From Acidimicrobiales bacterium (lineage in GTDB: Bacteria > Actinomycetota > Acidimicrobiia > Acidimicrobiales > Acidimicrobilacustridaceae), in NCBI GenBank assembly GCA_025455885.1, contig JALOLR010000006.1:77913-141912 (forward strand): 64,000 nucleotides of DNA, given 5' to 3'. The notes below the pieces were generated by a model. It saw only the letters and a list, made by a program, of their open reading frames with translations. It searched no databases and was not told where the DNA came from. Made by a program: the position numbers and the translations under genes. Below, one piece after another: positions 53,785 through 62,459 of this stretch (position 1 is its first letter; the number at the start of each line of letters is the position of its first letter).

Positions 53785-54771
53785 TTGAGCCACACCATCG
53801 GAGTCATCCCCGGCGACGGCATCGGCCTCGAGGTCGTTCCGGAGGCGTTGAAGGTGGTCCGCGCCGCCGGGGTCGACGTCGACACCGTCGACTACGACCT
53901 CGGCGGCGACCGCTACCGGCGCGACGGCGTCGTCCTCGACGACGCGACCGTCGCGGAGTGGCGCGGCCTCGACGCCCTCCTGCTCGGCGCGGTGGGCACG
54001 CCCGACGTCCCCCCGGGGCTCATCGAGCGCGGGTTGCTGCTCAAGATGCGCTTCGATCTCGACCTCTACGTCAACCAGCGGCCGTTCCTCGCCCCCGACG
54101 GGTCGCACGACTTCGTCGTGATCCGGGAGAACACCGAGGGCACCTACGCCGGGGAGGGCGGCTTCCTGCGCAAGGGCACCGAGCACGAGATCGCCACCCA
54201 GGGGTCGGTGAACACCCGGTTCGGCGTCGAGCGCTGCATCCGCTACGCCTTCGAGCTCGCCCGTTCCCGTGACGCCCGCCACCTCACGCTGGTGCACAAG
54301 ACGAACGTGCTCACCTTCGCCGGCGACCTCTGGGACCGGGCCTTCAGCGCCGTCGCCGCCGAGTACCCCGACGTCACGACGGCCTACAACCACGTCGACG
54401 CCGCCTGCATCTACTTCGTCGAGGACCCCGGGCGCTACGACGTCATCGTGACCGACAACCTCTTCGGCGACATCCTGACCGACCTCGGTGGCGCCGTCTC
54501 CGGCGGCATCGGACTGGCGTCGTCGGGGAACCTCAACCCGGCCCGCACCGGTCCGTCGATGTTCGAACCGGTCCACGGCTCGGCGCCCGACATCGCCGGG
54601 CAGAACCGCGCCAACCCGGTCGCCGCCATCCTCTCGGCGGCGATGATGCTCGACTTCCTGGGCGAGGCCGACGCCGCCGCCCGTATCCGCGCCGCCTGCG
54701 CCGACACCTCGACGCTCACCGGCTCGACCACCGAGGTCGGCGACGCCGTCGCCGCCCGCCTCCAGCCTTAG
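53785..54771 (+). CDS. leuB: 3-isopropylmalate dehydrogenase LeuB
   Basis: A 328-residue NAD-dependent beta-decarboxylating dehydrogenase of the short actinobacterial type. It opens [22 protein letters not shown]; substrate arginines and the signature [11 protein letters not shown], the HKTNVL lysine, and [31 protein letters not shown] are all present, followed by [21 protein letters not shown]. The start is a TTG at 53785 with GGAG seven bases upstream; no ATG or GTG is better placed. It heads a three-gene unit behind the isoleucine leader. An isocitrate- or tartrate-dehydrogenase relative is the only alternative and is unlikely given the neighbours. Confidence 0.93.
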   Translation: MSHTIGVIPGDGIGLEVVPEALKVVRAAGVDVDTVDYDLGGDRYRRDGVVLDDATVAEWRGLDALLLGAVGTPDVPPGLIERGLLLKMRFDLDLYVNQRPFLAPDGSHDFVVIRENTEGTYAGEGGFLRKGTEHEIATQGSVNTRFGVERCIRYAFELARSRDARHLTLVHKTNVLTFAGDLWDRAFSAVAAEYPDVTTAYNHVDAACIYFVEDPGRYDVIVTDNLFGDILTDLGGAVSGGIGLASSGNLNPARTGPSMFEPVHGSAPDIAGQNRANPVAAILSAAMMLDFLGEADAAARIRAACADTSTLTGSTTEVGDAVAARLQP

Positions 54772-54780
54772 GGGAACCCC

Positions 54781-55698
54781 GTGCCCATCACACCCACCGA
54801 GAAGATCTGGATGAACGGCGAGCTCGTCGACTGGGACGACGCCCGCATCCACGTGCTCACCCACACCCTCCACTACGGCATGGGGGTCTTCGAGGGCGTG
54901 CGCGCCTACGAGACCTCCGAGGGGCCCGCCGTGTTCCGGCTCACCGACCACATGATCCGCCTGCACAACTCGGCGAAGATCATGGGGATGGACATGCCCT
55001 ACTCCGTCGAGGAGCTGGTCGCGGCCACCAAGGACGTCGTGCGGGCCAGCGGGCTGCCGTCGGCCTACATCCGCCCCATCGCCTACTACGGCTACGGCGA
55101 GATGGGCCTCAACACCCTGCCGTGCAGCGTCGACGTGTCGATCGCCTGCTGGCCGTGGGGCGCGTACCTCGGGGAGGACTCCGTCACCAAGGGCGTCAGC
55201 ATGAAGGTCTCCTCGTGGACCCGCCACGACCACAACACCATGCCGCCCGCCGCGAAGACGACCGGCAACTACGTCAACTCGTCGCTCGCGAAGGTCGAGG
55301 CCCTGAGGGCCGGTTACGACGAGGCGATCATGCTCAGCCCGCAGGGCTTCGTCAGCGAGTGCACCGGGGAGAACATCTTCGTCGCCCGCGACGGCGTCCT
55401 CATCACCCCGCCCGTCGCCGCCGGGGCGCTGGAGGGCATCACCCAGGACACCGTCATGGCGATCGCCGCCGACTTCGGCTTCGAGACCCGCTTCGACCTG
55501 CTCACCCGCAGCGACGTCTACGTGTGCGACGAGATGTTCGTCTGCGGCACCGCCGCCGAGGTGTCGGCGGTCAACGCCGTCGACGACCGTCCCATCCCGT
55601 GCCCCGGGCCGATGACCACCGCCATCGCCGCCGAGTACGCCCGCACCGTCCGTGGTGAGGTCGACCGCTACAAGGACTGGTTGGAGCATGTCAACTGA
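54781..55698 (+). CDS. ilvE: Branched-chain amino acid aminotransferase IlvE
   Basis: A 305-residue fold-type IV PLP enzyme, the final step for all three branched-chain amino acids. The PLP lysine is K159 in TMPPAAKTTGNYVNS, the same number as in Escherichia coli IlvE. HTLHYGMGVFEGVRAYET and LSPQGFVSECTGENIFV are family signatures. GTG 54781 has AGGGGA upstream and is nine bases after leuB. Its last codons overlap the start of cimA by 11 bases, so the two are coupled. Confidence 0.96.
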   Translation: MPITPTEKIWMNGELVDWDDARIHVLTHTLHYGMGVFEGVRAYETSEGPAVFRLTDHMIRLHNSAKIMGMDMPYSVEELVAATKDVVRASGLPSAYIRPIAYYGYGEMGLNTLPCSVDVSIACWPWGAYLGEDSVTKGVSMKVSSWTRHDHNTMPPAAKTTGNYVNSSLAKVEALRAGYDEAIMLSPQGFVSECTGENIFVARDGVLITPPVAAGALEGITQDTVMAIAADFGFETRFDLLTRSDVYVCDEMFVCGTAAEVSAVNAVDDRPIPCPGPMTTAIAAEYARTVRGEVDRYKDWLEHVN

Positions 55699-57334
55699 TC
55701 CGACCCCCGTCGGTCCCACGGCCGCCGGCACCCCGGCCATGCCCGCGGCCGTGGACATCTTCGACACCACGCTGCGCGACGGCGCCCAGTTCGAGGGCAT
55801 CTCGCTGTCCGTGGAGGACAAGCTCCGGGTCGCCGAGCAGCTCGACTGGCTCGGCGTGCACTGGATCGAGGGTGGCTACCCGCAGGCCAACCCGAAGGAC
55901 GAGGAGTTCTTCCGACGGGCTCCCTCGGAGCTCGACCTGACCACGGCCCGACTCGTGGCGTTCGGCTCCACGCGCCGCCCGGCGGGCAAGGTCGACGTCG
56001 ACCCGACGCTCGCCGCGCTGGTGGGGGCCAGCACCGGCACGGTCTGCATCGTGGGGAAGAGCTGGGACTTCCATGTCACCGAGGCGCTGCGCACCACCCT
56101 CGACGAGGGCGTGGCGATGGTGGGCGAGTCCGTGGCGTTCCTGGCCGGGGAGGGGCTGCGGGTCTTCTTCGACGCCGAGCACTTCTTCGACGGCTACAAG
56201 GCCAACCCCGAGTTCGCCCTGCGCGTCCTCGAGGCGGCGGCGGTCAACGGCGCCGCAGTCGTCGTGCTGTGCGACACCAACGGCGGCTCCCTTCCCCACG
56301 AGGTGCAGCGCATCACCGGCGAGGTGACGTCGCACTTCGGCTCCGACGTGGCGGTGGGGATCCACACCCAGAACGACTCGGGGTGCGCGGTGGCGAACTC
56401 GCTGGCCGCCGTGCTCGGCGGCGCCACGCAGGTCCAGGGGACCATCAACGGCTACGGCGAGCGCACCGGCAACGCCAACCTGATGACGGTGATCCCCGAC
56501 CTCACCCTGAAGCTCGGGGTCGCCACCCTCCCGCCGGGGCGCCTCGAACGCCTGACCGTCGTCAGCCACCGCGTGGCCGAGCTCGTGAACCTCCCGCCCC
56601 AGCCCGCTGATCCGTTCGTCGGCATGTCGGCGTTCGCCCACAAGGGTGGGCTCCACACCAGCGCCCTCGGGCGGGCCGGTGGTGCCACCTACGAGCACGT
56701 CGATCCGGCCGTCGTGGGCAACCACACCCGGGTCCTCGTGTCCGACCTCGGGGGACGGGCGGGGATGGTGATGAAGGCCAACGAGTTCGGCCTCGAGCTC
56801 GACGACCGGGCCGCGGCCACCCTCAGCGAGGAGCTCAAGCGCCTCGAGAGCGAGGGGTGGCTCTTCGAGGCCGCCGACGCGTCGCTCGAGCTGTTGATGC
56901 GACGCGCCGCCGGGTGGGAGCAGCCCTGGTTCCAGGTCGAGGCCTACCGGGTGTCCAGCTACCACCGCGAGGGCCCCGTCATGCCGGCCGGCGAGGTCGA
57001 GGTCAGCGTCGAGGCGACCGTGAAGCTCTGGATCGACGGCCGCCGGGTGGCGGCGGTGGGGGAGGGCAACGGACCGGTCAACGCGCTCGACGCCGCGGTT
57101 CGGCGCGCCCTCAACGGGCGCTTCCCCGTCCTCGACCGGATCCACCTCACCGACTTCAAGGTGCGGGTCGTCGACGGCGGGGCGGCCACCGGGGCCATGG
57201 TGCGGGTGCTGGTCGACTCCACCGACGGCGAGCGGGTGTGGACCACCGTCGGCGTCGACAGCAACGTCATCGAGGCGGCGTGGCAGGCGCTGATGGACTC
57301 CATCGAGTTCGGTCTGCTCCACGGGCACGGCTGA
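55688..57334 (+). CDS. cimA: (R)-citramalate synthase CimA
   Basis: A 548-residue member of the LeuA/homocitrate synthase family. It has DIFDTTLRDGAQFEGISLSVEDKLRVAEQLDWLGVHWIEGGYPQANPKDEEFFRRA, the opening typical of citramalate synthases, a metal site in GIHTQNDSGCAVANSLAAV, and a C-terminal LeuA-type dimer domain. Citramalate from pyruvate and acetyl-CoA leads through LeuCD and LeuB to 2-oxobutyrate, an isoleucine precursor made without threonine dehydratase. Its place behind leuB and ilvE and an isoleucine-type leader supports that role. The ATG overlaps the end of ilvE. Being a second copy of 2-isopropylmalate synthase is the alternative but is less likely because leuA is already present. 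Confidence 0.9.
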   Translation: MSTDPTPVGPTAAGTPAMPAAVDIFDTTLRDGAQFEGISLSVEDKLRVAEQLDWLGVHWIEGGYPQANPKDEEFFRRAPSELDLTTARLVAFGSTRRPAGKVDVDPTLAALVGASTGTVCIVGKSWDFHVTEALRTTLDEGVAMVGESVAFLAGEGLRVFFDAEHFFDGYKANPEFALRVLEAAAVNGAAVVVLCDTNGGSLPHEVQRITGEVTSHFGSDVAVGIHTQNDSGCAVANSLAAVLGGATQVQGTINGYGERTGNANLMTVIPDLTLKLGVATLPPGRLERLTVVSHRVAELVNLPPQPADPFVGMSAFAHKGGLHTSALGRAGGATYEHVDPAVVGNHTRVLVSDLGGRAGMVMKANEFGLELDDRAAATLSEELKRLESEGWLFEAADASLELLMRRAAGWEQPWFQVEAYRVSSYHREGPVMPAGEVEVSVEATVKLWIDGRRVAAVGEGNGPVNALDAAVRRALNGRFPVLDRIHLTDFKVRVVDGGAATGAMVRVLVDSTDGERVWTTVGVDSNVIEAAWQALMDSIEFGLLHGHG

Positions 57335-57366
57335 GGGGCCTGCGCCGCCCACTATCGTGGGCGGCG

Positions 57367-57930
57367 ATGGCAGCCCCCGACTACGTCCCCGCCCCGACCG
57401 ACGACAAGGCCCGCGTCTACGTCTCGCCTCCCTGGCGACCCGACTCGTGGATGGCCGACCGGCCCGCCGAGCTCGCCGGGCGCCAGCCGTCGGGCCCCGG
57501 GCTCGGCAGCCCCGGTCCCGATCAGGGCTATGCCCTGAAGCTGGCCAACCAGTTCCGTGACCGGCTCGTGCTCACGCCGGGCGAGCACGAGGACGACGCC
57601 CTGGCCGGCTGCCTGGCCATCGCCATGCGCCGGGCCGCGCTGTTCGGACGCGCGCCGATGATCCACGACCTCACCGTCGCCCTCGGCCTCTGGAGCTACC
57701 TGGTCGAACCGCCGGCGGACCTGGCGGTCGTGCGCCGCGCGGTGTTCGCCGGGGTGGCGAGCACCCACCACTACACCGAGCGGCGGGCGATCGCCGACGG
57801 CGTGCCCGAGGACGTGCTGCGCCGGTCGCCGGCGGAGATCTCCGAGCTCACCCGCAACGACCCGTCGCGGGTGGTCGCCATCGCCACGGCGATACGTGAC
57901 GGCGCCGACCTCGGGGCCGTCACGCACTGA
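57367..57930 (+). CDS. Conserved hypothetical actinobacterial protein
   Basis: A 187-residue protein with no membrane segments. It begins AAPDYVPAPTDDKARVYVSPPWRPDSWMADRPAEL, a proline-rich region, then a helical part (LALKLANQF-like YALKLANQFRDRLVLTPGEHEDDALAGCLAIAMRRAALFGRAP). Short proteins with the same YxSPPWRPDxWxADRPxEL motif occur in Acidimicrobiia as far as I recall, with no known function. ATG 57367 is eight bases after TATCGT (57353-57358), consistent with a near-leaderless start, so it is probably not just the tail of the cimA unit. Confidence 0.72.
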   Translation: MAAPDYVPAPTDDKARVYVSPPWRPDSWMADRPAELAGRQPSGPGLGSPGPDQGYALKLANQFRDRLVLTPGEHEDDALAGCLAIAMRRAALFGRAPMIHDLTVALGLWSYLVEPPADLAVVRRAVFAGVASTHHYTERRAIADGVPEDVLRRSPAEISELTRNDPSRVVAIATAIRDGADLGAVTH

Positions 57931-57938
57931 CGGCGCGG

Positions 57939-57962
57939 CCTCGGTGCCCGGGGGCGCCGAGG
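57939..57962. terminator. Hairpin between convergent genes
   Basis: CCTCGGTGCC (57939-57948) pairs with GGCGCCGAGG (57953-57962) around CGGG, with one T-G pair. It lies between the stops at 57930 and 57964 and is followed by TT on the plus side, so it can serve both directions. Confidence 0.55.
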
Positions 57963-57963
57963 T

Positions 57964-58824
57964 TCAGCCGGCGACGACCGTGACGGGGGTGCCGGCCGGC
58001 AGCGTCTCGGCCAGCCGTGTGACCACGTCGTTGGGCATCCGGATGCAGCCGTTCGAGGCCTGGCTGCCGATGAGGTCGGGTTGGTTGGTGCCGTGGAAGG
58101 CGATGACCGGGAGCCCGCCGTCGAACGTCTCGAGGGTCTCGCTGTAGGCGCTCGTCGACAGGATCCAGGGGCCGAACGCCCCGCCCGCGTTGGACTGCGG
58201 GATCATCTCGTTCAGGTAGTAGATCCCGACCGGGGTCGGGGTGGCGTCCTTGCCGACGACGACCCCGGTCTGCTCGATCAGCTCTTCGCCGTCGTAGACC
58301 TTCAGGTCGAACTCGGCCAGGTTGAGCTCCATGCGGTAGGAGTGCGAGGTGAGCTCCACGTCGGCGGCGCGCACCCACCCCTCCATACCGTTCGGACGGG
58401 CCGGGAGCATGACCCGGAGCCAGTCGCCCGCCGACTCGGTGACCACCATCACCAGGGGGTTGTCGAAGTACGTCGGGTTCTCGAAGCTCCACCCGGCGTC
58501 GGTCTTGGCGCTGCCCGCCGAGTTGAGCCCCACCCTGGGGATGGGCTCCACGGCATCGGCCTCGGAGGGCGTGGTGGTGGGCGGGGTGGGCTGGTCGTTG
58601 ACCGCTTCGGGCGGCCGCTCGGCGAGGACCTCGATCTCGGGGACCTTCGCCGTGGCGACGACGGTGACGAACGGGTCGGGTGCGGCGGCGGTCGTGGTGG
58701 TCGTCTCGACGACCCCGACGACCTGGGCGTCGCCGCTCGAGCACGCGGCCGCTCCGGTGGCCAGGCCGAGGGCGACGGCCAGGATGACGAGGAGCCGGGC
58801 CAGCCGGCTGTCACGGGGGTTCAC
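57964..58824 (-). CDS. L,D-transpeptidase (YkuD), putative lipoprotein
   Basis: A 286-residue exported enzyme that makes 3-3 cross-links in peptidoglycan or attaches proteins to it. The N-terminus RLARLLVILAVALGLATGAAAC is a signal with a lipobox-like AAAC. A Thr/Pro-rich linker and an SH3b-like segment (GDWLRVMLPARPNGMEGWVRA) precede the YkuD domain (about 175-286), with the catalytic motif HGTNQPDLIGSQ and SNGCIRM including the active Cys. GTG 58824 was chosen because TACCGT (58838-58833, minus strand) is eight bases upstream; an ATG six codons earlier overlaps that hexamer. Confidence 0.88.
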   Translation of the reverse strand: MNPRDSRLARLLVILAVALGLATGAAACSSGDAQVVGVVETTTTTAAAPDPFVTVVATAKVPEIEVLAERPPEAVNDQPTPPTTTPSEADAVEPIPRVGLNSAGSAKTDAGWSFENPTYFDNPLVMVVTESAGDWLRVMLPARPNGMEGWVRAADVELTSHSYRMELNLAEFDLKVYDGEELIEQTGVVVGKDATPTPVGIYYLNEMIPQSNAGGAFGPWILSTSAYSETLETFDGGLPVIAFHGTNQPDLIGSQASNGCIRMPNDVVTRLAETLPAGTPVTVVAG

Positions 58825-58832
58825 GGGTGCCG

Positions 58833-58842
58833 ACGGTACCAT
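58833..58842. promoter_or_regulatory. Bidirectional promoter: overlapping -10 hexamers for gltX and the L,D-transpeptidase
   Basis: Plus-strand TACCAT (58837-58842) ends six bases before the gltX GTG. Minus-strand TACCGT (58838-58833) ends eight bases before the transpeptidase GTG. They share the TA pairs at 58837-58838, within a GGTACC palindrome. The geometry is the same as at 22956-22965. No -35 is evident on either side. Confidence 0.6.
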
Positions 58843-58848
58843 CGCCGC

Positions 58849-60297
58849 GTGAGTTCTCTCCGCGCGCCCCAGCCGCCGCCCACGGGTCCCGTGAGGGTGC
58901 GCTTCGCCCCCTCGCCGACCGGGTATCTCCACATCGGCGGGGCCCGCACGGCGCTGTTCAACTGGCTCTTCGCCCGCCAGCAGGGGGGCGAGTTCCTCCT
59001 GCGGATCGAGGACACCGACGCCGAGCGGTCGCGGCCCGAGCTGATCGACGTCATCTTCCGTGCCCTCGAGTGGTTGGGCCTCGAGTGGGACGGGACGCCG
59101 GTCCACCAGTCCGAGCGGGCACCGGCCTACGCCGAGGCGATCGACCGGCTCCTGGTCGACGGGGCGGCCTATTGGTGCGACTGCACCCCTGACGAGGTGA
59201 AGGCCCGAGCCGAGGCCCGCGGTGGCCCTCCCGGCTACGACGGGCACTGCCGCGACCGCGGACTCGGCCCGGGGGAGGGCCGGGTCGTCCGGTTCCGCGT
59301 GCCCACCGACGGCGTCACCGCCTTCACCGACGTGATCCGGGGCGAGGTCGTGTTCGACAACGCCAACCTCGACGACTTCGTCGTCCAGCGCTCGAGCGGC
59401 ACACCGATGTTCCACCTCGCCAACGCCGTCGACGACGCCGCCCAGGGGATCACCCATGTCGTGCGGGGCGAGGACCTCATCAACGTCACGCCCAAGGTGC
59501 TCCTGCTCCGCGACGCTCTCGACCTGCCCGGCGAGCTCGTGTTCGCCCACCTGCCGCTGATCGTGAACGAGAAGCGCCAGAAGCTCTCGAAGCGTCGTGA
59601 CGACGTGAGCGTGGGCGACTACATCGACCGCGGCTACCTCGCCGAGGCGATGGTCAACTACCTGGCCACGCTGGGCTGGGGCCCGCCCGACGGCATCGAG
59701 ATCCGTCCGTTGCCCGAGATCGTGCAGGCGTTCCGCCTCGCCGACGTCAACCGGGCCGGGGCGTTCTTCGACGTCAAGAAGCTCCGTCACTTCAACGGCG
59801 AGTACATCCGGGCGCTGCCCACCCCCGAGTTCGTCACCCGGTCCACGCCGTGGCTCTTCGCGCCCGATGTGGCGTGGGCGCCCGGTCGTTTCGACGCGGC
59901 CGGCTTCGAACGGATGGCGCCGCTCGTGCAGGAGCGGGTGGCCGTGCTGTCCGAGGTCCCGGACTACGTCGACTTCCTGTTCCTCGAGGACCCGGTCGTC
60001 GACGAGGCGTCCTGGACGAAGGTGATGGTCAAGGGCCGCGACCTCGCCGTCGAGGTCCTCGACCACGCCGTGAAGCGCTTCGCCGACTGCGAGTGGGACG
60101 TCGCCGGCATCGAGGCGGCGTTGTTCTCCTACGCCGCGGAGCACGACGTGGCCAAGGGCAAGGTGCAGGCGCCGGTGCGGGTCGCCGTCACCGGTCGCAC
60201 CGTCGGCCCCCCGCTCTTCGAATCGCTGGAGGTGCTCGGCCGCGAGGAGTCGTTGCGTCGCCTCGGCGCGGCGCGGGACGGGGTGCGAGAGGCGTGA
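58849..60297 (+). CDS. gltX: Glutamyl-tRNA synthetase GltX
   Basis: A 482-residue class I synthetase. The HIGH-type motif is PSPTGYLHIGGARTALFNW and the KMSKS-type is KRQKLSKRRDDVS. FLLRIEDTDAERS is the family signature. With gatCAB in the same genome region and a tRNA-Gln gene 662 bases downstream, this enzyme is probably non-discriminating and charges tRNA-Gln with glutamate for later transamidation; that is inference. GTG 58849 coincides with the predicted transcription start. Confidence 0.96.
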   Translation: MSSLRAPQPPPTGPVRVRFAPSPTGYLHIGGARTALFNWLFARQQGGEFLLRIEDTDAERSRPELIDVIFRALEWLGLEWDGTPVHQSERAPAYAEAIDRLLVDGAAYWCDCTPDEVKARAEARGGPPGYDGHCRDRGLGPGEGRVVRFRVPTDGVTAFTDVIRGEVVFDNANLDDFVVQRSSGTPMFHLANAVDDAAQGITHVVRGEDLINVTPKVLLLRDALDLPGELVFAHLPLIVNEKRQKLSKRRDDVSVGDYIDRGYLAEAMVNYLATLGWGPPDGIEIRPLPEIVQAFRLADVNRAGAFFDVKKLRHFNGEYIRALPTPEFVTRSTPWLFAPDVAWAPGRFDAAGFERMAPLVQERVAVLSEVPDYVDFLFLEDPVVDEASWTKVMVKGRDLAVEVLDHAVKRFADCEWDVAGIEAALFSYAAEHDVAKGKVQAPVRVAVTGRTVGPPLFESLEVLGREESLRRLGAARDGVREA

Positions 60298-60304
60298 GCC
60301 GGGG

Positions 60305-60901
60305 GTGATCCGCTGGGGCCTCCGGCTGGTCGTGCTGCTCGGTCTCCTCGGCGTCCTGTACGTCGGCGTCACCTTCGTGCAGGTCTGGCAGGCCTCGAAC
60401 CAGGACGACGCCACGCCCGCCTCGGCGATCGTGGTGATGGGCGCCGCCCAGTGGAACGGGCGCCCGTCCCCGGTCCTGCAGGCCCGGCTCGACCACGCCG
60501 CCCAGCTGTACCGCGACGGCGCCGCCCCGATCGTGGTGGTCACCGGGGGGAAGCAGATCGGCGACGCCGTCACCCAGGGCCAGAGCGGGTATCGGTACCT
60601 GCGCGAGATCGGCCTCCCCGACGAGGCCATCAAGGTGGAGGTCGAGGGGACGAACAGCTACGAGGAGCTGTCGGCGTCGGCGCTGATCGTCGACCAGGCC
60701 GGGACGGGGCGCAACGTGATCGTCGTGACGGACCCCTACCACGCCGAGCGGGTGGAGGCCATCGCCCGAGAGGTCGGCCTCGACGCCCACGTCTCGCCGA
60801 CCGATTCCTCGACCACGCTCCGGGGCCTCGTCCGCGAGACCGCGGCGGTGGCGGCCGGGCGGATCGTGGGCTACCGGCGGCTGTCCTCCTGGCTCTCGTG
60901 A
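60305..60901 (+). CDS. YdcF-family (DUF218) membrane-anchored protein
   Basis: A 198-residue protein with an N-terminal transmembrane anchor (LRLVVLLGLLGVLYVGVTFVQVW) and a DUF218 domain. The domain shows AIVVMGAAQWNGRPSPVLQARLDHAAQLYRDG, IVVVTGG, EVEGTNSYEELSASA and VVTDPYHAERVEAIA, all conserved in the ElyC/SanA/YdcF group. Members act on envelope precursors or bind SAM; no exact role is assigned. GTG 60305 is seven bases after the gltX stop, so it is likely co-transcribed with gltX. Confidence 0.87.
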   Translation: MIRWGLRLVVLLGLLGVLYVGVTFVQVWQASNQDDATPASAIVVMGAAQWNGRPSPVLQARLDHAAQLYRDGAAPIVVVTGGKQIGDAVTQGQSGYRYLREIGLPDEAIKVEVEGTNSYEELSASALIVDQAGTGRNVIVVTDPYHAERVEAIAREVGLDAHVSPTDSSTTLRGLVRETAAVAAGRIVGYRRLSSWLS

Positions 60902-60958
60902 GGTTGGTCGCCCCTCGGGTCAGCCGGTACCCTCGGCGTGCCCTCCGGGGACCATCCT

Positions 60959-61030
60959 TCGGGGGTGGTGTAATTGGCAACACGACTGGTTCTGGTCCAG
61001 CTGTTGGGGGTTCGAGTCCTCCCCCCCGAG
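60959..61030 (+). tRNA. tRNA-Gln (anticodon CTG)
   Basis: A 72-base cloverleaf. Acceptor TCGGGGG pairs with CCCCCGA; D-arm GTGT/ACAC encloses AATTGGCA; anticodon loop TTCTGGT with CTG reads CAG; T-arm GGGGG, TTCGAGT, CCTCC. The discriminator is G and CCA is not encoded. The first anticodon-stem pair is an A-C mismatch, which may be real or mean the pair is unformed. It lies between the DUF218 gene and a terminator-like hairpin. Confidence 0.9.
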
Positions 61031-61038
61031 CACGACGA

Positions 61039-61070
61039 TCACGGGCGCCGACTCCGGTCGGCGCCCGTGA
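61039..61070 (+). terminator. Hairpin after tRNA-Gln
   Basis: TCACGGGCGCCGAC (61039-61052) pairs perfectly with GTCGGCGCCCGTGA (61057-61070) around the loop TCCG. A 14-pair stem nine bases after the tRNA is a strong candidate terminator although no U-tract follows. Confidence 0.7.
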
Positions 61071-61085
61071 CGCGTCCGGGCTCCG

Positions 61086-62336
61086 ATGGGGGAATTCGCG
61101 CTGAACCCGGCGAGACTCCGGGGCGTGGAACGGTGCGACGTCGCAGTGATCGGAGCCGGCCCGGCGGGCTCCGCGGCCGCCACCTGGGCGGCCCGCGCCG
61201 GGGCCGACGTGGTGCTGTTCGAGAAGGCGGCGCGGGGGCGCGACAAGTCCTGTGGTGACGGGCTGACGCCCCGGGCGGTCGCGGAGCTCGACGATCTCGG
61301 GGTCGACATGGACGGCTTCCACCGCATCGACGGCCTGCGGGTCCAGGCGGGTCGCGCCGAGCGCGAGGTCCTCTGGCCCGACGGGCCCTTCCCCGCCCGC
61401 GGCGCGGTCGCCCCCCGGGCCCAGTTCGACGCGCTGTTGATGGACACGGCGGCCAAGGCCGGCGCCGACCTCCGTGAGCACTGCGCCGCCGAGCCGATCG
61501 TCGATCGGGGGCGGGTCACCGGCGTCCGAACGGCGGCTGGCGACGTCACCGCCGACCTCGTGGTGGTGGCGTCCGGTGCGGGCTCCCCGGCGGCCCGGGC
61601 CCTCGGGGCCGTGCGGGTCCCCTCCTCGCCGTTCGGCCTCGCCATCCGCGCCTACATCCCGTCCACCCGGGCCGACGACCGCTACATGGAGGCCTGCCTC
61701 ACCGTGAAGGGTCCGGACGGCGGCATCGTCCCCGGGTACGGCTGGGTGTTCCCGGCCGGTGACGGGATGGTGAACGTCGGTGTGGGAGCGCTGTCGACGA
61801 TGCGCAACTTCTCCGACCTCAACCTCAACCGGATGCTCGCCGCCTACACCGAGCAGATCCGTGAGAGCTGGGGGCTCGGGGAGGTGATCGCCCGCCCGAA
61901 GGCGTGGCGTCTCCCCATGCACGTCGCCCACCGGGGCGGCCCCGGGTGGGTGGCGATCGGCGACGCCGCCGGGCTGGTCAACCCGTTCAACGGTGAGGGG
62001 ATCGACTACGGCATGGAGACGGGTCGTCTCGCCGCAGCCTGCTTCGTCGACTCACCTCACCATGCCCACGTGGCCTACCTCCATCGCCTGGAGGCGGAGT
62101 ACGACGAGTTCTTCGCCACCGCCCGGCGCTTCGCGTGGGTCATCGGCCGGCCGCAGTTGCTGCGGGTGCTGCTGGGCTTCGCCCTCTCGACGGGGTTCAC
62201 CATGCGCCTCGTCCTCGACATCATGGCCAACCTCGTCGAACCCGAGCACCCCGGCCTCGCCGGCCGGGCGCTCTCGATCGGCGGGCGGGGCCTGGCCCTG
62301 CTCGACCCGGTGCTCACCCGCCCCGCGGCACGTTAG
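61086..62336 (+). CDS. Geranylgeranyl reductase family FAD-dependent oxidoreductase
   Basis: A 416-residue flavoprotein. The dinucleotide site is VAVIGAGPAGSAAATWAARAGADVVLFEK and the FAD ribityl motif is GDAAGLVNPFNGEGIDYGMETGRLAA. KSCGDGLTPRAV, a few residues after the first motif, is conserved in the family, which saturates isoprenoid chains of menaquinone, carotenoid or lipid precursors. The substrate here is unknown. Start is uncertain: ATG 61086 gives 13 residues before the core; a GTG at 61125 begins directly at ERCDVAVIG and is a good alternative. Hydrophobic C-terminal part (LLRVLLGFALSTGFTMRLVLDIM) suggests membrane contact. Confidence 0.88.
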   Translation: MGEFALNPARLRGVERCDVAVIGAGPAGSAAATWAARAGADVVLFEKAARGRDKSCGDGLTPRAVAELDDLGVDMDGFHRIDGLRVQAGRAEREVLWPDGPFPARGAVAPRAQFDALLMDTAAKAGADLREHCAAEPIVDRGRVTGVRTAAGDVTADLVVVASGAGSPAARALGAVRVPSSPFGLAIRAYIPSTRADDRYMEACLTVKGPDGGIVPGYGWVFPAGDGMVNVGVGALSTMRNFSDLNLNRMLAAYTEQIRESWGLGEVIARPKAWRLPMHVAHRGGPGWVAIGDAAGLVNPFNGEGIDYGMETGRLAAACFVDSPHHAHVAYLHRLEAEYDEFFATARRFAWVIGRPQLLRVLLGFALSTGFTMRLVLDIMANLVEPEHPGLAGRALSIGGRGLALLDPVLTRPAAR

Positions 62337-62459
62337 GGGAGGCCTCCGGGCCCGTCCCCGCGAGCTGTCCGCCGGGCGGGGGTCGAGGTCGGCTATATTG
62401 CGGTTCCGTTACGGCCAAGCCGTGACCCGCACCCCGCAGCCGTTCGGAGCGCCCTCTTC

